DNA from: Bradyrhizobium sp. BR13661
Lineage (GTDB): Bacteria > Pseudomonadota > Alphaproteobacteria > Rhizobiales > Xanthobacteraceae
Length of the DNA stretch: 64,000 nucleotides
Assembly: GCF_029892425.1 (NCBI RefSeq)
Contig: NZ_JARXWB010000030.1
Span: 1-64,000, forward strand
Direction of reading: 5' to 3'
The notes under the pieces were generated by a model. That model ran no database searches, was not told the origin of the DNA, and worked only from the letters and a program-made list of their open reading frames with translations. The translations under genes were made by a program, and so were the position numbers. Each line of letters starts with the position of its first letter. Positions within the stretch are counted from its first letter, which is position 1. Below, one piece after another: positions 25,731 through 35,027 of the stretch.

Positions 25731-27662
25731 TCAGCGCTGAAATTCGGCGTCGCGATCGTCTTCGCCGTCATGCATGTCGAACGCGAATCCGCCACCGCCC
25801 GCGACCTTCGTCGCGCGCGCCGGCCTGCGGGCGGGCATAGGCTTCCTCGCGCCACGATCCGCTGCCTCCATCTGTCCCGCTTTGCTGCGGAGCTGGGCGA
25901 CAGCGCGGTCGATTTGCGCGGGCGCGATGTTCTCGCGGCCTGCCTGTTCAATGCGGAAGAACGAGATCGTCGACTGGAGCTGCTCGGCTTGCGAGGCAAG
26001 CTCTTCCGAGGTCGATGACACCTGCTCGGAAGCGCTGGCGTTCTGCTGGCCGACCTTGTCGAGCTGCTGGATCGCCTGGTTGATCTGCGAGGAGCCGACA
26101 TCCTGCTCGCGGCAGGCCGCGGTGATTTCCTGCACCAGCTCGGCGGTCTTCTTGATGTCGGGCACGAGCTTGGCCAGCATGCCGCCGGCCTCTTGCGCGA
26201 CCTTGACGGTCTCCGTCGACAGGGTGCCGATCTCGGCGGCGGCCGCCTGGCTGCGTTCGGCGAGCTTGCGCACCTCGGAGGCGACCACCGCAAATCCCTT
26301 GCCATGCTCTCCGGCGCGCGCGGCTTCGACGGCCGCGTTGAGGGCGAGGAGGTCGGTCTGGCGCGCGATCTCCTGCACGATGGTGATCTTCTCCGCGATG
26401 GTCTGCATCGCGTTGACCGCGCGGCCCACGGCGGCTCCGCTGGCTTCCGCGTCCCTGGCCGATTGCGCTGCGATCTGCTCGGTCTGGTTGGCGTTGTCGG
26501 CATTCTGCTTCACGTTGGAGGCCATTTCCTCCATCGAGGACGACGCCTCTTCCGCCGACGAAGCCTGCTCGGTCGCGCCTTGCGACAGCTGCTCGGCACT
26601 GGCCGACAGCTCCTGGCTGCCGGCGGAGACGTTCTGCGCCGCGGTAATCGCTTCGGTGACGATCTGCCTCAGTCTCTCGACCATGGTCTCCAGCGCGATG
26701 CCCAGCTTGTCCTTGTCGGAAATGCGCTTGGCTGTGACCGTGAGATTGCCCCGTGCGATCTCGTTGGCGACCTCCGCGTTGGTGTTCAGGCTGGCAATCA
26801 TCCGCTCCAGGGCGATGCCCAGCGTATCCTGGTCCGACAGCCGCTTGGCTTCCACGGCGAGATTGCCCTGTGCAATCTCGTTGGCGATTGCGGCTGTCGT
26901 ATTGAGGTTCGCGGTCATGCCGTTCAGTGCCTTCACGAGATCACCGACCTCGTCGTTGCTCTTGACGTCGATCGTCTGGCTGAGATCGCCGATCGCCACC
27001 GCGTTCGCCAAGCCAACCGCCTTCGTCAGTGCACGGCTGATGCTGAGCGCGATCAAGGTCGCAGCGGCAGCGCCGATGATCAGAGACGCAATCAGGATGC
27101 TCATGAGCAGCATCTGGGCGTGGCTACTGTCCGCCCGCGACTGTTCCGCCCGCTCGTCCATGAGCTTCTTGAGGAAGCCGACATACTCATCGAGGCTCTT
27201 CGATGCCTCGGCGACAGACCTGCGGACCGCTCCGGTCGACTGCTCCAGCGCCTTGGTTTTGTCGGATCGCGCGAACTTGAGCGACTCGTCCTGGGCGGCA
27301 TTCACGTCGCGATAAAGCGCCGAGAACCGGTCGAGCATCTTCTTTCCGGTTTCGGTCGCCGTCGCGTAGATCTCGTCCCTGGTCTTGACCAGATCCTCGC
27401 GGATCTTGCGCACCTCGGCCGTATAGCGCTCGACGTCGCTGTCCGACTGCGCCAGAATGGCATTCTTTTCAGCGCGGATTTGCAGCAGAAGATCCTTCTG
27501 CAATTCGTCCGCCTTCGCCGATCGTCCGGCGGCCCCGATCAGGACCTCGGTCGAGCTCGCCAAGTCGCTGAGCTTCAGATAGGCGACGGCGCCTGCAATC
27601 ATGGAGAGGAGAAGAACCGCACCAAAGGCAGTGGCGAGCTTTGCTTTGACGGTGAAGCGCAT
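25731..27662 (-). CDS. methyl-accepting chemotaxis protein, two extra HAMP-like repeats
   Basis: This 643-residue receptor begins [20 protein letters not shown] at 27662, with AAGG eight bases upstream. It has TM1 (8-30), a helical periplasmic sensor, TM2 (about 186-210), a HAMP domain and two tandem HAMP-like units ([20 protein letters not shown] ... then [20 protein letters not shown]). The signalling tip is intact ([20 protein letters not shown]). The C terminus ends [16 protein letters not shown]. It differs from its neighbours mainly in the sensor and in the number of HAMP-like units. An in-frame ATG at 27719 would add 19 residues before the conserved start. Confidence 0.93.
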   Translation of the reverse strand: MRFTVKAKLATAFGAVLLLSMIAGAVAYLKLSDLASSTEVLIGAAGRSAKADELQKDLLLQIRAEKNAILAQSDSDVERYTAEVRKIREDLVKTRDEIYATATETGKKMLDRFSALYRDVNAAQDESLKFARSDKTKALEQSTGAVRRSVAEASKSLDEYVGFLKKLMDERAEQSRADSSHAQMLLMSILIASLIIGAAAATLIALSISRALTKAVGLANAVAIGDLSQTIDVKSNDEVGDLVKALNGMTANLNTTAAIANEIAQGNLAVEAKRLSDQDTLGIALERMIASLNTNAEVANEIARGNLTVTAKRISDKDKLGIALETMVERLRQIVTEAITAAQNVSAGSQELSASAEQLSQGATEQASSAEEASSSMEEMASNVKQNADNANQTEQIAAQSARDAEASGAAVGRAVNAMQTIAEKITIVQEIARQTDLLALNAAVEAARAGEHGKGFAVVASEVRKLAERSQAAAAEIGTLSTETVKVAQEAGGMLAKLVPDIKKTAELVQEITAACREQDVGSSQINQAIQQLDKVGQQNASASEQVSSTSEELASQAEQLQSTISFFRIEQAGRENIAPAQIDRAVAQLRSKAGQMEAADRGARKPMPARRPARATKVAGGGGFAFDMHDGEDDRDAEFQR

Positions 27663-27745
27663 TTCAATGAACCTTCGGGCCTGGCCCGGTTTGATGTTGG
27701 AAAGTGCGAGCGACATCACCAGCTGCGCCCGTCCAGCAGCAACAC

Positions 27746-29443
27746 TCAGCGTTGGAACTCGGCGTCGCGATCGTCTTCGCCGTCGTTCATATCGAAAGCA
27801 AAGCCGCCACCACCCGCGACCTTCATTGCGCGCGCCGGCTTCCGGGCGGGTACAGGCTTCTTCGCGCCGCGTTCTGCCGCCAGCATCTGCCCCGCCTTGC
27901 TGCGGAGCTGGGTGACGGCGCGGTCGATCGGCGCGGAGGCGGCACGCTCGGCACGGCCGGCCTGTTCGATGCGGAAGAACGTGATCGTCGCCTGGAGCGC
28001 CTCGGCCTGGGAGGCGAGCTCTTCCGAGGTGGACGACACCTGCTCGGACGCGCTGGCGTTCTGCTGGCCGACCTTGTCGAGCTGCTGGATCGCCTGGTTG
28101 ATTTGCGAGGAGCCGACATCCTGCTCGCGGCAGGCGGCGGTGATTTCCTGCACGAGCTCGGCCGTCTTCTTGATGTCCGGCACCAGCTTCGACAGCATGT
28201 CGCCGGCGTCCCGCGCAACCTTCACGGTCTCGGTCGACAGCGTGCCGATATCGGCCGCGGCAGCCTGGCTGCGCTCGGCAAGCTTGCGCACCTCGGAGGC
28301 GACCACCGCAAAGCCCTTGCCGTGCTCGCCGGCGCGCGCGGCTTCGACCGCCGCGTTCAGCGCAAGCAGGTCGGTCTGGCGCGCGATCTCCTGTACGATC
28401 GTGATCTTCTCGGCGATGGTCTGCATTGCCTGGACGGCACGGCCGACAGCGACGCCGCTGGCTTCCGCATCCTTGGCCGACTGCGCCGCGATCTTCTCGG
28501 TCTGGTTGGCGTTGTCGGCGTTCTGCTTCACGTTGGAAGCCATTTCCTCCATCGAGGAGGAAGCTTCCTCCGCCGACGAGGCTTGTTCGGTCGCGCCCTG
28601 CGAGAGCTGCTCGGCGCTCGCTGAGAGCTCCTGGCTGCCGGCAGAGACGTTCTGCGCGGCGGTAAGAGCCTCCTCGACCACCTGACGAAGCTTTTCCACC
28701 ATGATGTTCAGAGATTTCACGAGATCGCCGATCTCGTCATTGCTGGAGACGTTGATCGTCTGGCTGAGATCGCCGCTCGCCACCGCACTGGCAAGGCCGA
28801 CCGCGCGGTGAAGGCCACGCGAAATGCTCATCGAAATCCAGATCGCAGCGATCAGGCCGATCGTCAGCGAGACCAGCACGGCAAAAATCAGCAACATGTG
28901 AGCGCGGTTGCCGTCCTCGTGAGCCATCGCGGTCTGGTCGGCCATGTTCTTCTTGACGTTGGTGACGTAGACGTTGGCGGCGTCCAACGCTTCGCGGGCG
29001 GCCTTGCGGACCTCGACCGCAGAGAGCTCGACGGCTTTCGGCCTGTCGGTCCGGGCGGCCTTGAGAGCGCTGTCCTGAACGGCATTCATCCGGGCGTAAG
29101 CCGCACCGAAATCCTCGATCAGCTTCTTGCCCTCGGTAGAGGCCTGCGCATGGATTTCCTCCTTCAGCTTCAGAAGCGTCTCGCGCTGCTTGGCGATCTC
29201 GGCGACGAAGCCGTCCGCCTCGCTATCGGCCGCCAGAAGGAGATTCTTCTCGGCCCGAACCTGGAGCAGAATGCCCTTCTCGATTTCCGCTGCGCGGTCC
29301 ATCCGGCCGGCGCGCGATACGAGGTTGTCCGCCGTGTCGATCATCTCGCTCAACTTCACATAAGCGAGACCGCCCGCCGCCATCGAGAGCAACAGGACGA
29401 CGCCAAACGCGCTGGCAAGCTTTGCCTTGACCGTAAATCTCAT
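27746..29443 (-). CDS. methyl-accepting chemotaxis protein, no extra HAMP repeat
   Basis: This 565-residue receptor starts [20 protein letters not shown] (AGGGG upstream), with TM1, a helical sensor (about 30-185), TM2 (about 187-210), a single HAMP domain ([20 protein letters not shown]) leading directly into the signalling helices, and the same tip as its neighbours. The tail reads [18 protein letters not shown]. It follows the first cheW by about 40 bases. Compared with the other two receptors it lacks the extra HAMP-like units, so it is the shortest of the set. The ligand is unknown. Confidence 0.93.
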   Translation of the reverse strand: MRFTVKAKLASAFGVVLLLSMAAGGLAYVKLSEMIDTADNLVSRAGRMDRAAEIEKGILLQVRAEKNLLLAADSEADGFVAEIAKQRETLLKLKEEIHAQASTEGKKLIEDFGAAYARMNAVQDSALKAARTDRPKAVELSAVEVRKAAREALDAANVYVTNVKKNMADQTAMAHEDGNRAHMLLIFAVLVSLTIGLIAAIWISMSISRGLHRAVGLASAVASGDLSQTINVSSNDEIGDLVKSLNIMVEKLRQVVEEALTAAQNVSAGSQELSASAEQLSQGATEQASSAEEASSSMEEMASNVKQNADNANQTEKIAAQSAKDAEASGVAVGRAVQAMQTIAEKITIVQEIARQTDLLALNAAVEAARAGEHGKGFAVVASEVRKLAERSQAAAADIGTLSTETVKVARDAGDMLSKLVPDIKKTAELVQEITAACREQDVGSSQINQAIQQLDKVGQQNASASEQVSSTSEELASQAEALQATITFFRIEQAGRAERAASAPIDRAVTQLRSKAGQMLAAERGAKKPVPARKPARAMKVAGGGGFAFDMNDGEDDRDAEFQR

Positions 29444-29483
29444 ATCCAGCCCCTAACCCCGTCTCGCGCCCGGAGACCTCGTT

Positions 29484-29945
29484 TCAATTCAGAATTCGTT
29501 CCATGTTCGGAACGATGACGAACTCTTCACGCCATTTCGCAATGAAGCGAATGAACTCCGGCTTCCAGTGCATGCCGACGCGCGGCGTCTGCTGCACGGC
29601 GGCCTGCGAGATCTCCGTGACTTCGTAGACCTTGTCGGCGGTGACGCCGACCAGAACCGGCTCGCCGTCGAGCTCGATCTCGATGACGACGATGCGTGTG
29701 TCGGCGGAATCGTCGAGCTGCGGCATGCCGAAGCGGATACGCAGATCCGCCAGCGGAATGACGTTGCCGCGCACGTTGATCACGCTGGGAACGAAAGCCC
29801 GCGCGCCCGCCACCTTGGTCACCGGCACGGGATCGATGATCTCGCGAACGAGGCCGGCGTCGAGCGCGAATTTCTCCTCGCCAAGGCCGATCATGACGAC
29901 CTGCATCGCGTCGGCCTGATGTTGATCCGCCTGTCCACCGGTCAT
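29484..29945 (-). CDS. cheW: CheW coupling protein
   Basis: This 153-residue CheW has the family pattern VVMIGLGEEKFALDAGLVRE, VPSVINVRGNVIPLADLRIR and VLVGVTADKVYEVTEISQAA. Its ATG overlaps the cheA stop by one base (TAATG), indicating translational coupling and roughly equal stoichiometry with CheA. It couples receptors to CheA. A second CheW is encoded at 25211. Confidence 0.95.
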   Translation of the reverse strand: MTGGQADQHQADAMQVVMIGLGEEKFALDAGLVREIIDPVPVTKVAGARAFVPSVINVRGNVIPLADLRIRFGMPQLDDSADTRIVVIEIELDGEPVLVGVTADKVYEVTEISQAAVQQTPRVGMHWKPEFIRFIAKWREEFVIVPNMERILN

Positions 29946-32038
29946 TACGCCGCCTCGCTGATATGCTGTTTCTCGACCTTCGACTGCGCCAGCGCAACGA
30001 GCTGCGCGACATCGAGGATCAGCGCCGCCGTGCCGTCACCCAGGATGGTCGCGCCGGAGAAGATGGTGACGTCCGAATGCAGCTTGGAGAGCGATTTGAT
30101 CACGGTCTGGTGGTTGCCGATGATCTGGTCGGCGACCAGGCCAACGTGAGTCTCGCCGGTCGAGATGATGATCGTCTTCTGGTGCCGATCCGGCGTACCC
30201 GACGACGACATGATCTCGCGCAGGCGCAGGAAGGGCACGAGGTTGCCGCGCACGTTGAGGAAGTTGCGGCCGCGCGAGCGTTCGTCCTCGGCGGTCAGCT
30301 CGATGCATTCCTCGACGGCCGAGAGCGGAATGATGTAGCGGCCCTCGCCGACGCGGATCAGCAGGCCTTCGATGATCGCGAGCGTCAGCGGCAGGCGCAG
30401 GGTCACCGTGGTGCCCTGGCCCGGCCGGGTCGACAGGTCGATCGAGCCGCGCATGTTCTCGATGGTGCGCTTGACCACGTCCATGCCGACGCCGCGGCCG
30501 GATAGCGCGGAAATGGTCTGCGCGGTCGAGAAGCCCGGATGGAACAGGAACTGGTGGATCTCGTGATCGGAAAGCACCGCACCGGCGGCGATCAGGCCCT
30601 GCTCTTCGGCCTTGGCACGGATGCGGGCGGTGTTGAGGCCACCGCCATTGTCCTTCACCGTGACGAGAACCTGCGCACCGGAATGCACGGCGGCGAGCTC
30701 GATGCGGCCCTGCTCGGTCTTGCCGTTGGCCGTGCGGGTCGCGGTGTCCTCGATGCCGTGGTCGATGGCGTTGCGGATCAGGTGCACCAGCGGATCGGCC
30801 AGGCACTCGATCATGGTCTTGTCGAGCTCGGTATCCTCGCCCGTCGTGACGAACTCGACCGGCTTCGACAGGTCGCGCGACAGATCGTGGATCAGGCGGC
30901 GGAAGCGGCCGAACAGCGAGCCGATCGGCACCATGCGCGCGCCCATCGTGGTGTCGCGCAAGGACGAGGCCAGACGCTCGATTTCCTCGGCGATCATCTT
31001 GATCGACAGATCGGAACCGGAGGCAGCGAGCTGGGTTAGCCGCGCCTGGGCGATCACGAGCTCGCCGACGCGGTCCATCAGCTCGTCGAGGCGCTCGGCC
31101 TGGACGCGGACCGTGGCGATGCCGCGGTCATCGCGCTTGGCTTCAGCCTTGGCTTCCGGCTTCGCTTCGAGTTTCGCTTCGGGCTTTGCAACCGGCTTCG
31201 GCTCCACATTCGCTGCGGGCTCAACGGCAACGGGTGCTGCAACTGCCTCAACCACCGGGGCAGGCGTTTCGGCGACCGGCTCCTCGTCGAGGAGCTGGAA
31301 CAGCGGCATCGGCGCGGGCGCTTCGACGTGCTCCAGCGGCGAGAGCGTCAGCTTCATCTCGTCCGAGACGAACATGAAAACGTCGTCGATCGCAGCCTTG
31401 TCGCAGGCCGCGTGCAGCTTGACGTCCCACTTCAGATAGCAGTCTTCCGGGTCCATCTCGTCGAGGAACGGGATGCCGTCGGTCACGGGAACGACGAAGC
31501 AGGGACCGAGCTTGCAGAGATCTTCCAGCAGATCGAGCGGGTTCGATCCGTTGCGCAGGATATGGGACTCGAATTCCAGATAAAGGTGCCAGCCGGCCTG
31601 CTTGCTCTCGACGGGCGCGAGCGGCGGGGCTTCAGCGATCTCGGCGACCGCGGCAGCGGGCCGATCCGGCGAAACGAAGCGCTTGAGGTCGTCGAGGATG
31701 GCTTCGCCGATGATGTCGTCGGTCGACTGCGGATCCTCGATCAGCGCGCGAATGTAATCCTTGGCGGCGAGCGCGACCGAGATCAGCTCCTGGGTCGGCT
31801 TGATCTCGCCCTTGCGGACGCGGTCGAACGCGGTCTCGAATTCGTGGGTGAAGGAAGCGACCTTGTCGAAGCCGAACATCGCACCCGAGCCCTTGATCGT
31901 GTGCAGGGCGCGGAAGGCGGAATCGACCAGCTCGCGGTCGTCGGGACGCTGGCCGAGGTCAAGCAGAGCCCCTTCCAGGACCTCGAACAGCTCGCTGGCT
32001 TCCTGGCGGAAGACCTCGGTCGGGTCCATCGCACTCAT
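29945..32038 (-). CDS. cheA: chemotaxis histidine kinase CheA
   Basis: CheA autophosphorylates and passes phosphate to CheY and CheB. The 697-residue chain carries the Hpt domain with His46 (FRALHTIKGSGAMFGF), a mid-region for response-regulator binding, and a low-complexity Ala/Pro/Lys/Glu linker with repeated KPEAK/KLEAK-type units (about residues 285-315). The dimerisation and ATPase domains follow (N box HLIRNAIDHGIE, G1 DNGGGLNT, G2 GRGVGMDVVKRTI), then a C-terminal CheW-like P5 domain (IEGLLIRVGEGRYIIPLSAV). The start ATG at 32038 overlaps the cheY stop (ATGA). All kinase motifs are intact. Confidence 0.96.
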   Translation of the reverse strand: MSAMDPTEVFRQEASELFEVLEGALLDLGQRPDDRELVDSAFRALHTIKGSGAMFGFDKVASFTHEFETAFDRVRKGEIKPTQELISVALAAKDYIRALIEDPQSTDDIIGEAILDDLKRFVSPDRPAAAVAEIAEAPPLAPVESKQAGWHLYLEFESHILRNGSNPLDLLEDLCKLGPCFVVPVTDGIPFLDEMDPEDCYLKWDVKLHAACDKAAIDDVFMFVSDEMKLTLSPLEHVEAPAPMPLFQLLDEEPVAETPAPVVEAVAAPVAVEPAANVEPKPVAKPEAKLEAKPEAKAEAKRDDRGIATVRVQAERLDELMDRVGELVIAQARLTQLAASGSDLSIKMIAEEIERLASSLRDTTMGARMVPIGSLFGRFRRLIHDLSRDLSKPVEFVTTGEDTELDKTMIECLADPLVHLIRNAIDHGIEDTATRTANGKTEQGRIELAAVHSGAQVLVTVKDNGGGLNTARIRAKAEEQGLIAAGAVLSDHEIHQFLFHPGFSTAQTISALSGRGVGMDVVKRTIENMRGSIDLSTRPGQGTTVTLRLPLTLAIIEGLLIRVGEGRYIIPLSAVEECIELTAEDERSRGRNFLNVRGNLVPFLRLREIMSSSGTPDRHQKTIIISTGETHVGLVADQIIGNHQTVIKSLSKLHSDVTIFSGATILGDGTAALILDVAQLVALAQSKVEKQHISEAA

Positions 32039-32400
32039 GCGCGCACCAGCTTTGCGACGACGGCGAGCAGTTGCTCGGGCTTGAACGGCTTGGTGATCCA
32101 CCCCGTGGCGCCGGCGCTCTTGGCTTCCTGCTTCACCGTGTCATTGGATTCGGTGGTCAGGAACACGATGGGCATGCCGACCGCGCTCGGCAATTTGCGC
32201 AGCGCCTTGATCAGCTCCAGCCCGTTCATGACCGGCATGTTGAGGTCGGTGATGACGAGATCGAGCTTGCCGGCCTGTGCCTTGGCGAGGCCCTGCGCGC
32301 CGTCACCGGCCTCGATCACGCTGTGACCGGCCGGCTCGAGCACGACCTTGATCATCTGCCGGATGCTGGGAGAGTCGTCGACCGTGAGAATCGTGGCCAT
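32035..32400 (-). CDS. cheY: single-domain response regulator CheY
   Basis: The 121-residue receiver carries the acidic pair VDD (8-10), phospho-acceptor Asp52 (VITDLNMPVMNG), Thr82/Thr83 (FLTTES) and Lys104 (WITKPFKP). Phospho-CheY binds the flagellar motor switch, or acts as a phosphate sink in multi-CheY systems. Its ATG overlaps the stop of the upstream STAS gene (TAATG) and its stop overlaps the cheA start, so the genes are translated as a unit. Confidence 0.95.
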   Translation of the reverse strand: MATILTVDDSPSIRQMIKVVLEPAGHSVIEAGDGAQGLAKAQAGKLDLVITDLNMPVMNGLELIKALRKLPSAVGMPIVFLTTESNDTVKQEAKSAGATGWITKPFKPEQLLAVVAKLVRA

Positions 32401-32723
32401 TAGGTGCCATCTTTCTTTTGCGGGAAGTGCTGATTGATCATCGCCTCGCTGGCGAAACCGGCGCGGCCAAGGGTGTTACGCAGAGACTGGGAAAAGGACG
32501 TCAGGACCACCGGGCGGCCCTGGGCATCGCCGGTCTTGGCAGCCGACAGCAGCAGCTGGATCGAGGTCACGTCGGCCTTGTCGACGCTGGAGCAATCGAT
32601 CTCGAGCCGGTCCTGCCGGCCGAACGCTTCGCGGATCAGGTCGTAGACGCTGCGGATCGCGGCGATGCTGCAATCTGCAGGCAGCCGCAGGGACCACTTC
32701 GGCTCAGTGACATCAGACGACAT
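32400..32723 (-). CDS. STAS-domain protein, first gene of the che operon
   Basis: From the ATG at 32723 (GGGGGA upstream) the 107-residue product reads MSSDVTEPKWSLRLPADCSI, then RLEIDCSSVDKADVTSIQLL and RPVVLTSFSQSLRNTLGRAG. This is the STAS fold of anti-sigma-factor antagonists. The usual phosphorylatable Ser of SpoIIAA-type proteins lies in a DSSG motif; here the equivalent stretch is DVTSIQLLLSA, so a Thr/Ser is nearby. STAS proteins head several alphaproteobacterial che operons. Its role in the array is not established. It overlaps cheY by one base. Confidence 0.8.
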   Translation of the reverse strand: MSSDVTEPKWSLRLPADCSIAAIRSVYDLIREAFGRQDRLEIDCSSVDKADVTSIQLLLSAAKTGDAQGRPVVLTSFSQSLRNTLGRAGFASEAMINQHFPQKKDGT

Positions 32724-33011
32724 TCGTCCCCCAAATTGCCTGGGACTCACTGCACGCATGGCGAGAATCCCGTAAAATAACTATTCGCGGACGGGAGTGT
32801 GGAAACTCCTAACGGAGCCCCCCGTACAACTACGGGTCACAATCCGAAGAATTTCGCGTATGCATGCAAGCGTGTGCACCAGCCGCTCAAATCCCATGCG
32901 CAGCGCGCAACGTTGAGGCAGCGTGACGCAGCACGGATGTTTGCTCCGCGTTAAATCGACCGGGCTATTCGTTGAGGTCATGCTTCGCCATCCGAACCAG
33001 TCCGGCCGCCG

Positions 33012-34151
33012 ATGCTGACCCAAGCGCTTCTGGTTGATGACAGCCGCTCTGTTCTCAACTACCTGAAACGTCACATTGAAGCGGAGGGCCTCGTCGAGGC
33101 CACGACCTTCCTCGATCCCGTCGAGGCGCTGGCCTGCGCGCGGGAGCGCGTGTTCGATTTGGTGCTGGTCGACTACGAAATGCCGCACATGGATGGCATC
33201 AGCTTCATCCGCACGCTTCGTACGCTGCCCGGCTGCGTCGACATCCCGATCGCGATGATCACCTCGCGGCAGACCGACGACATCAAGATGGAAGCGCTGC
33301 AGGCAGGTGCAACCGATTTCCTGCCCAAGGCGCCGCAAAGTCTCGAGATGACCGTGCGCCTGCGGAATTTAATTCAGCTTGGTGCAGCCGTACGCAAGCT
33401 CAACGATCGGGCTGCACATCTGGCGAGCGAAGTCGCAGCCGCAACACGCAAGCTCGGCGAGCGCGAGGAGGAGATCATCCTGCGGCTTGCCCTCGCGGTC
33501 GAATATCGCGACAACGACACCGGCGAGCACACGCTACGGGTCGCCCGCTACAGCCGCATCATCGCCGAGCAGCTCGGCCTCCCTCCCCGGCTTTGCCGCG
33601 ACATCTACCTCGCCGCACCGCTGCACGACGTCGGCAAGGTCGCCATTCCCGACAACATCCTGCTCAAGCCCGGCAAGCTGACCGACGAGGAGATGGCTGT
33701 CATCCGCACCCACGCCACGATCGGCGCGAAGATCCTGGCCGACTCCGGCTGCGAGCTGATCCAGCTCGGCGCGCAGATTGCCGCAGGCCATCACGAGCGC
33801 TGGGACGGCGGCGGCTATCCGGACCGGCTGAAGGCAGACCAGATCCCGATCGCCGCGCGCGTGGTCGCGGTTGCCGACGTCTTCGACGCCCTGACGACAC
33901 GGCGTCCATATAAAGAGCCGATGCCGCTGGACGTGGCGCGCGACTATCTGGTGCGGAACCAGGGACGGCAGTTCGACCCGGCCTGTGTCGAAGCCTTCCT
34001 CTCGCGCTGGAATGAGGTGGTGGCGATCGCCACCGGGCAAGCTGGGCCGCTGTTGCAGAAATCGGAGCCGATCCTCGCACCCTTCATACTGGGAGCGGCC
34101 GGGAACCGCCTTGACCAGGATCGCACACCAGACACCGCGGCGGCGGTCTGA
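33012..34151 (+). CDS. HD-GYP response regulator (c-di-GMP phosphodiesterase)
   Basis: This 379-residue protein has an N-terminal receiver (Asp54 in LVLVDYEMPHMDG, and Lys106 of FLPKAP), a helical linker (130-165) and an HD-GYP domain with His205-Asp206 (AAPLHDVGKVAIPDNILLKP) and the GYP motif (HHERWDGGGYPDRLK, about 260-272). HD-GYP enzymes hydrolyse c-di-GMP to pGpG or GMP. It is divergent from the che operon across a 288-base gap, so a chemotaxis-linked or independent kinase may phosphorylate it. No cognate kinase is adjacent. It could connect chemotactic state to the motile-sessile decision. Confidence 0.9.
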   Translation: MLTQALLVDDSRSVLNYLKRHIEAEGLVEATTFLDPVEALACARERVFDLVLVDYEMPHMDGISFIRTLRTLPGCVDIPIAMITSRQTDDIKMEALQAGATDFLPKAPQSLEMTVRLRNLIQLGAAVRKLNDRAAHLASEVAAATRKLGEREEEIILRLALAVEYRDNDTGEHTLRVARYSRIIAEQLGLPPRLCRDIYLAAPLHDVGKVAIPDNILLKPGKLTDEEMAVIRTHATIGAKILADSGCELIQLGAQIAAGHHERWDGGGYPDRLKADQIPIAARVVAVADVFDALTTRRPYKEPMPLDVARDYLVRNQGRQFDPACVEAFLSRWNEVVAIATGQAGPLLQKSEPILAPFILGAAGNRLDQDRTPDTAAAV

Positions 34152-34336
34152 CCTCGCGCGTTCCATCAGGGTTGGCCGACCCGCCTTATTCTGCCATCAC
34201 GGGTTTGAACCTGTTCCTGCTAGGGTGCACCAATACAAAGAGTGATTCTGATCACACTTGGGTGGGTTCATCCCCTGCTAGGCTTGCGGCCGGACAGTGG
34301 ATCAGCCGGATATCGTTCGAACGGGAAGAGAAAGTC

Positions 34337-35008
34337 ATGAGAACCCTGATCGGCGCCTTCATCGGCGTGTTGTGCCTCGCCGCCCCCGCCTTCGCGGAGA
34401 CCCCGGCCGCAATCGTCGAGGATGTGCAGGGCAAGGTCGACGGTGTCGAGTTCATGGACTATGTGGCGCCCGGCAAGATCATCAAGCTGGGCCCTAAGGC
34501 CGGCATCACGCTCAGCTATCTGAAATCCTGTCTGCGCGAGACCATCACCGAAGGCGTCGTGCTGGTCGGAGCCGAGCAGAGCACGGTACAGCTCGGCAAC
34601 GTCCAGCGCGTCAAGGTGCCGTGCGATGCCAACGCGGCGCAGCTCTCCGAGCGCGAGGCGAACCAGAGCGCGGCCACCACGTTCCGCACCATGCGCAACG
34701 ACGTCAAGGGCGGCGCGCCGTCGAAGCTGCCGACCATCTACGGCACAGCCCCACTGATCCAGGCCAAGGGCGGCAGCACGCTCACGATCGAGCGCACCGA
34801 CGGCAAAGAACCGACAATCAACGTGCCGCTCAAGAACGACATCATGGTCGGCGGCAAATTCTACGATATGACCAAGACCGGAAAGTCGCTGACGCCAGGC
34901 GGCAGTTATCTCGCGACGCTCGGCGCCAAGCGTTTCGCCTTCCAGGTCGACGCCAGCGCGACCGCATCGCCGACGCCGATTGTCGGCCGTCTGCTGCGAC
35001 TCGAATAG
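34337..35008 (+). CDS. exported protein upstream of the CHASE2 cyclase
   Basis: The ATG at 34337 (GGAAGAG upstream) gives a signal peptide MRTLIGAFIGVLCLAAPAFA followed by a mature domain of about 200 residues. The stretches IVEDVQGKVDGVEFMDYVAP, GKIIKLGPKAGITLSYLKSC and ITEGVVLVGAEQSTVQLGNV suggest a FecR-like beta domain; this is inference. Two cysteines (LKSC, KVPC) could form a disulfide. It lies 19 bases upstream of an adenylate cyclase with an extracytoplasmic CHASE2 sensor, so it may supply or modulate the signal to that sensor. Confidence 0.7.
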   Translation: MRTLIGAFIGVLCLAAPAFAETPAAIVEDVQGKVDGVEFMDYVAPGKIIKLGPKAGITLSYLKSCLRETITEGVVLVGAEQSTVQLGNVQRVKVPCDANAAQLSEREANQSAATTFRTMRNDVKGGAPSKLPTIYGTAPLIQAKGGSTLTIERTDGKEPTINVPLKNDIMVGGKFYDMTKTGKSLTPGGSYLATLGAKRFAFQVDASATASPTPIVGRLLRLE

Positions 35009-35027
35009 AGGACCCGCGACAGCAACG

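Noticed and set aside
26193-28685. 830-codon open frame on the plus strand opposite the MCP genes
   Set aside because: It is antisense to highly conserved receptor sequence, its product is His/Arg/Leu/Gly-rich low-complexity text, and the long frame follows from high GC at third codon positions.
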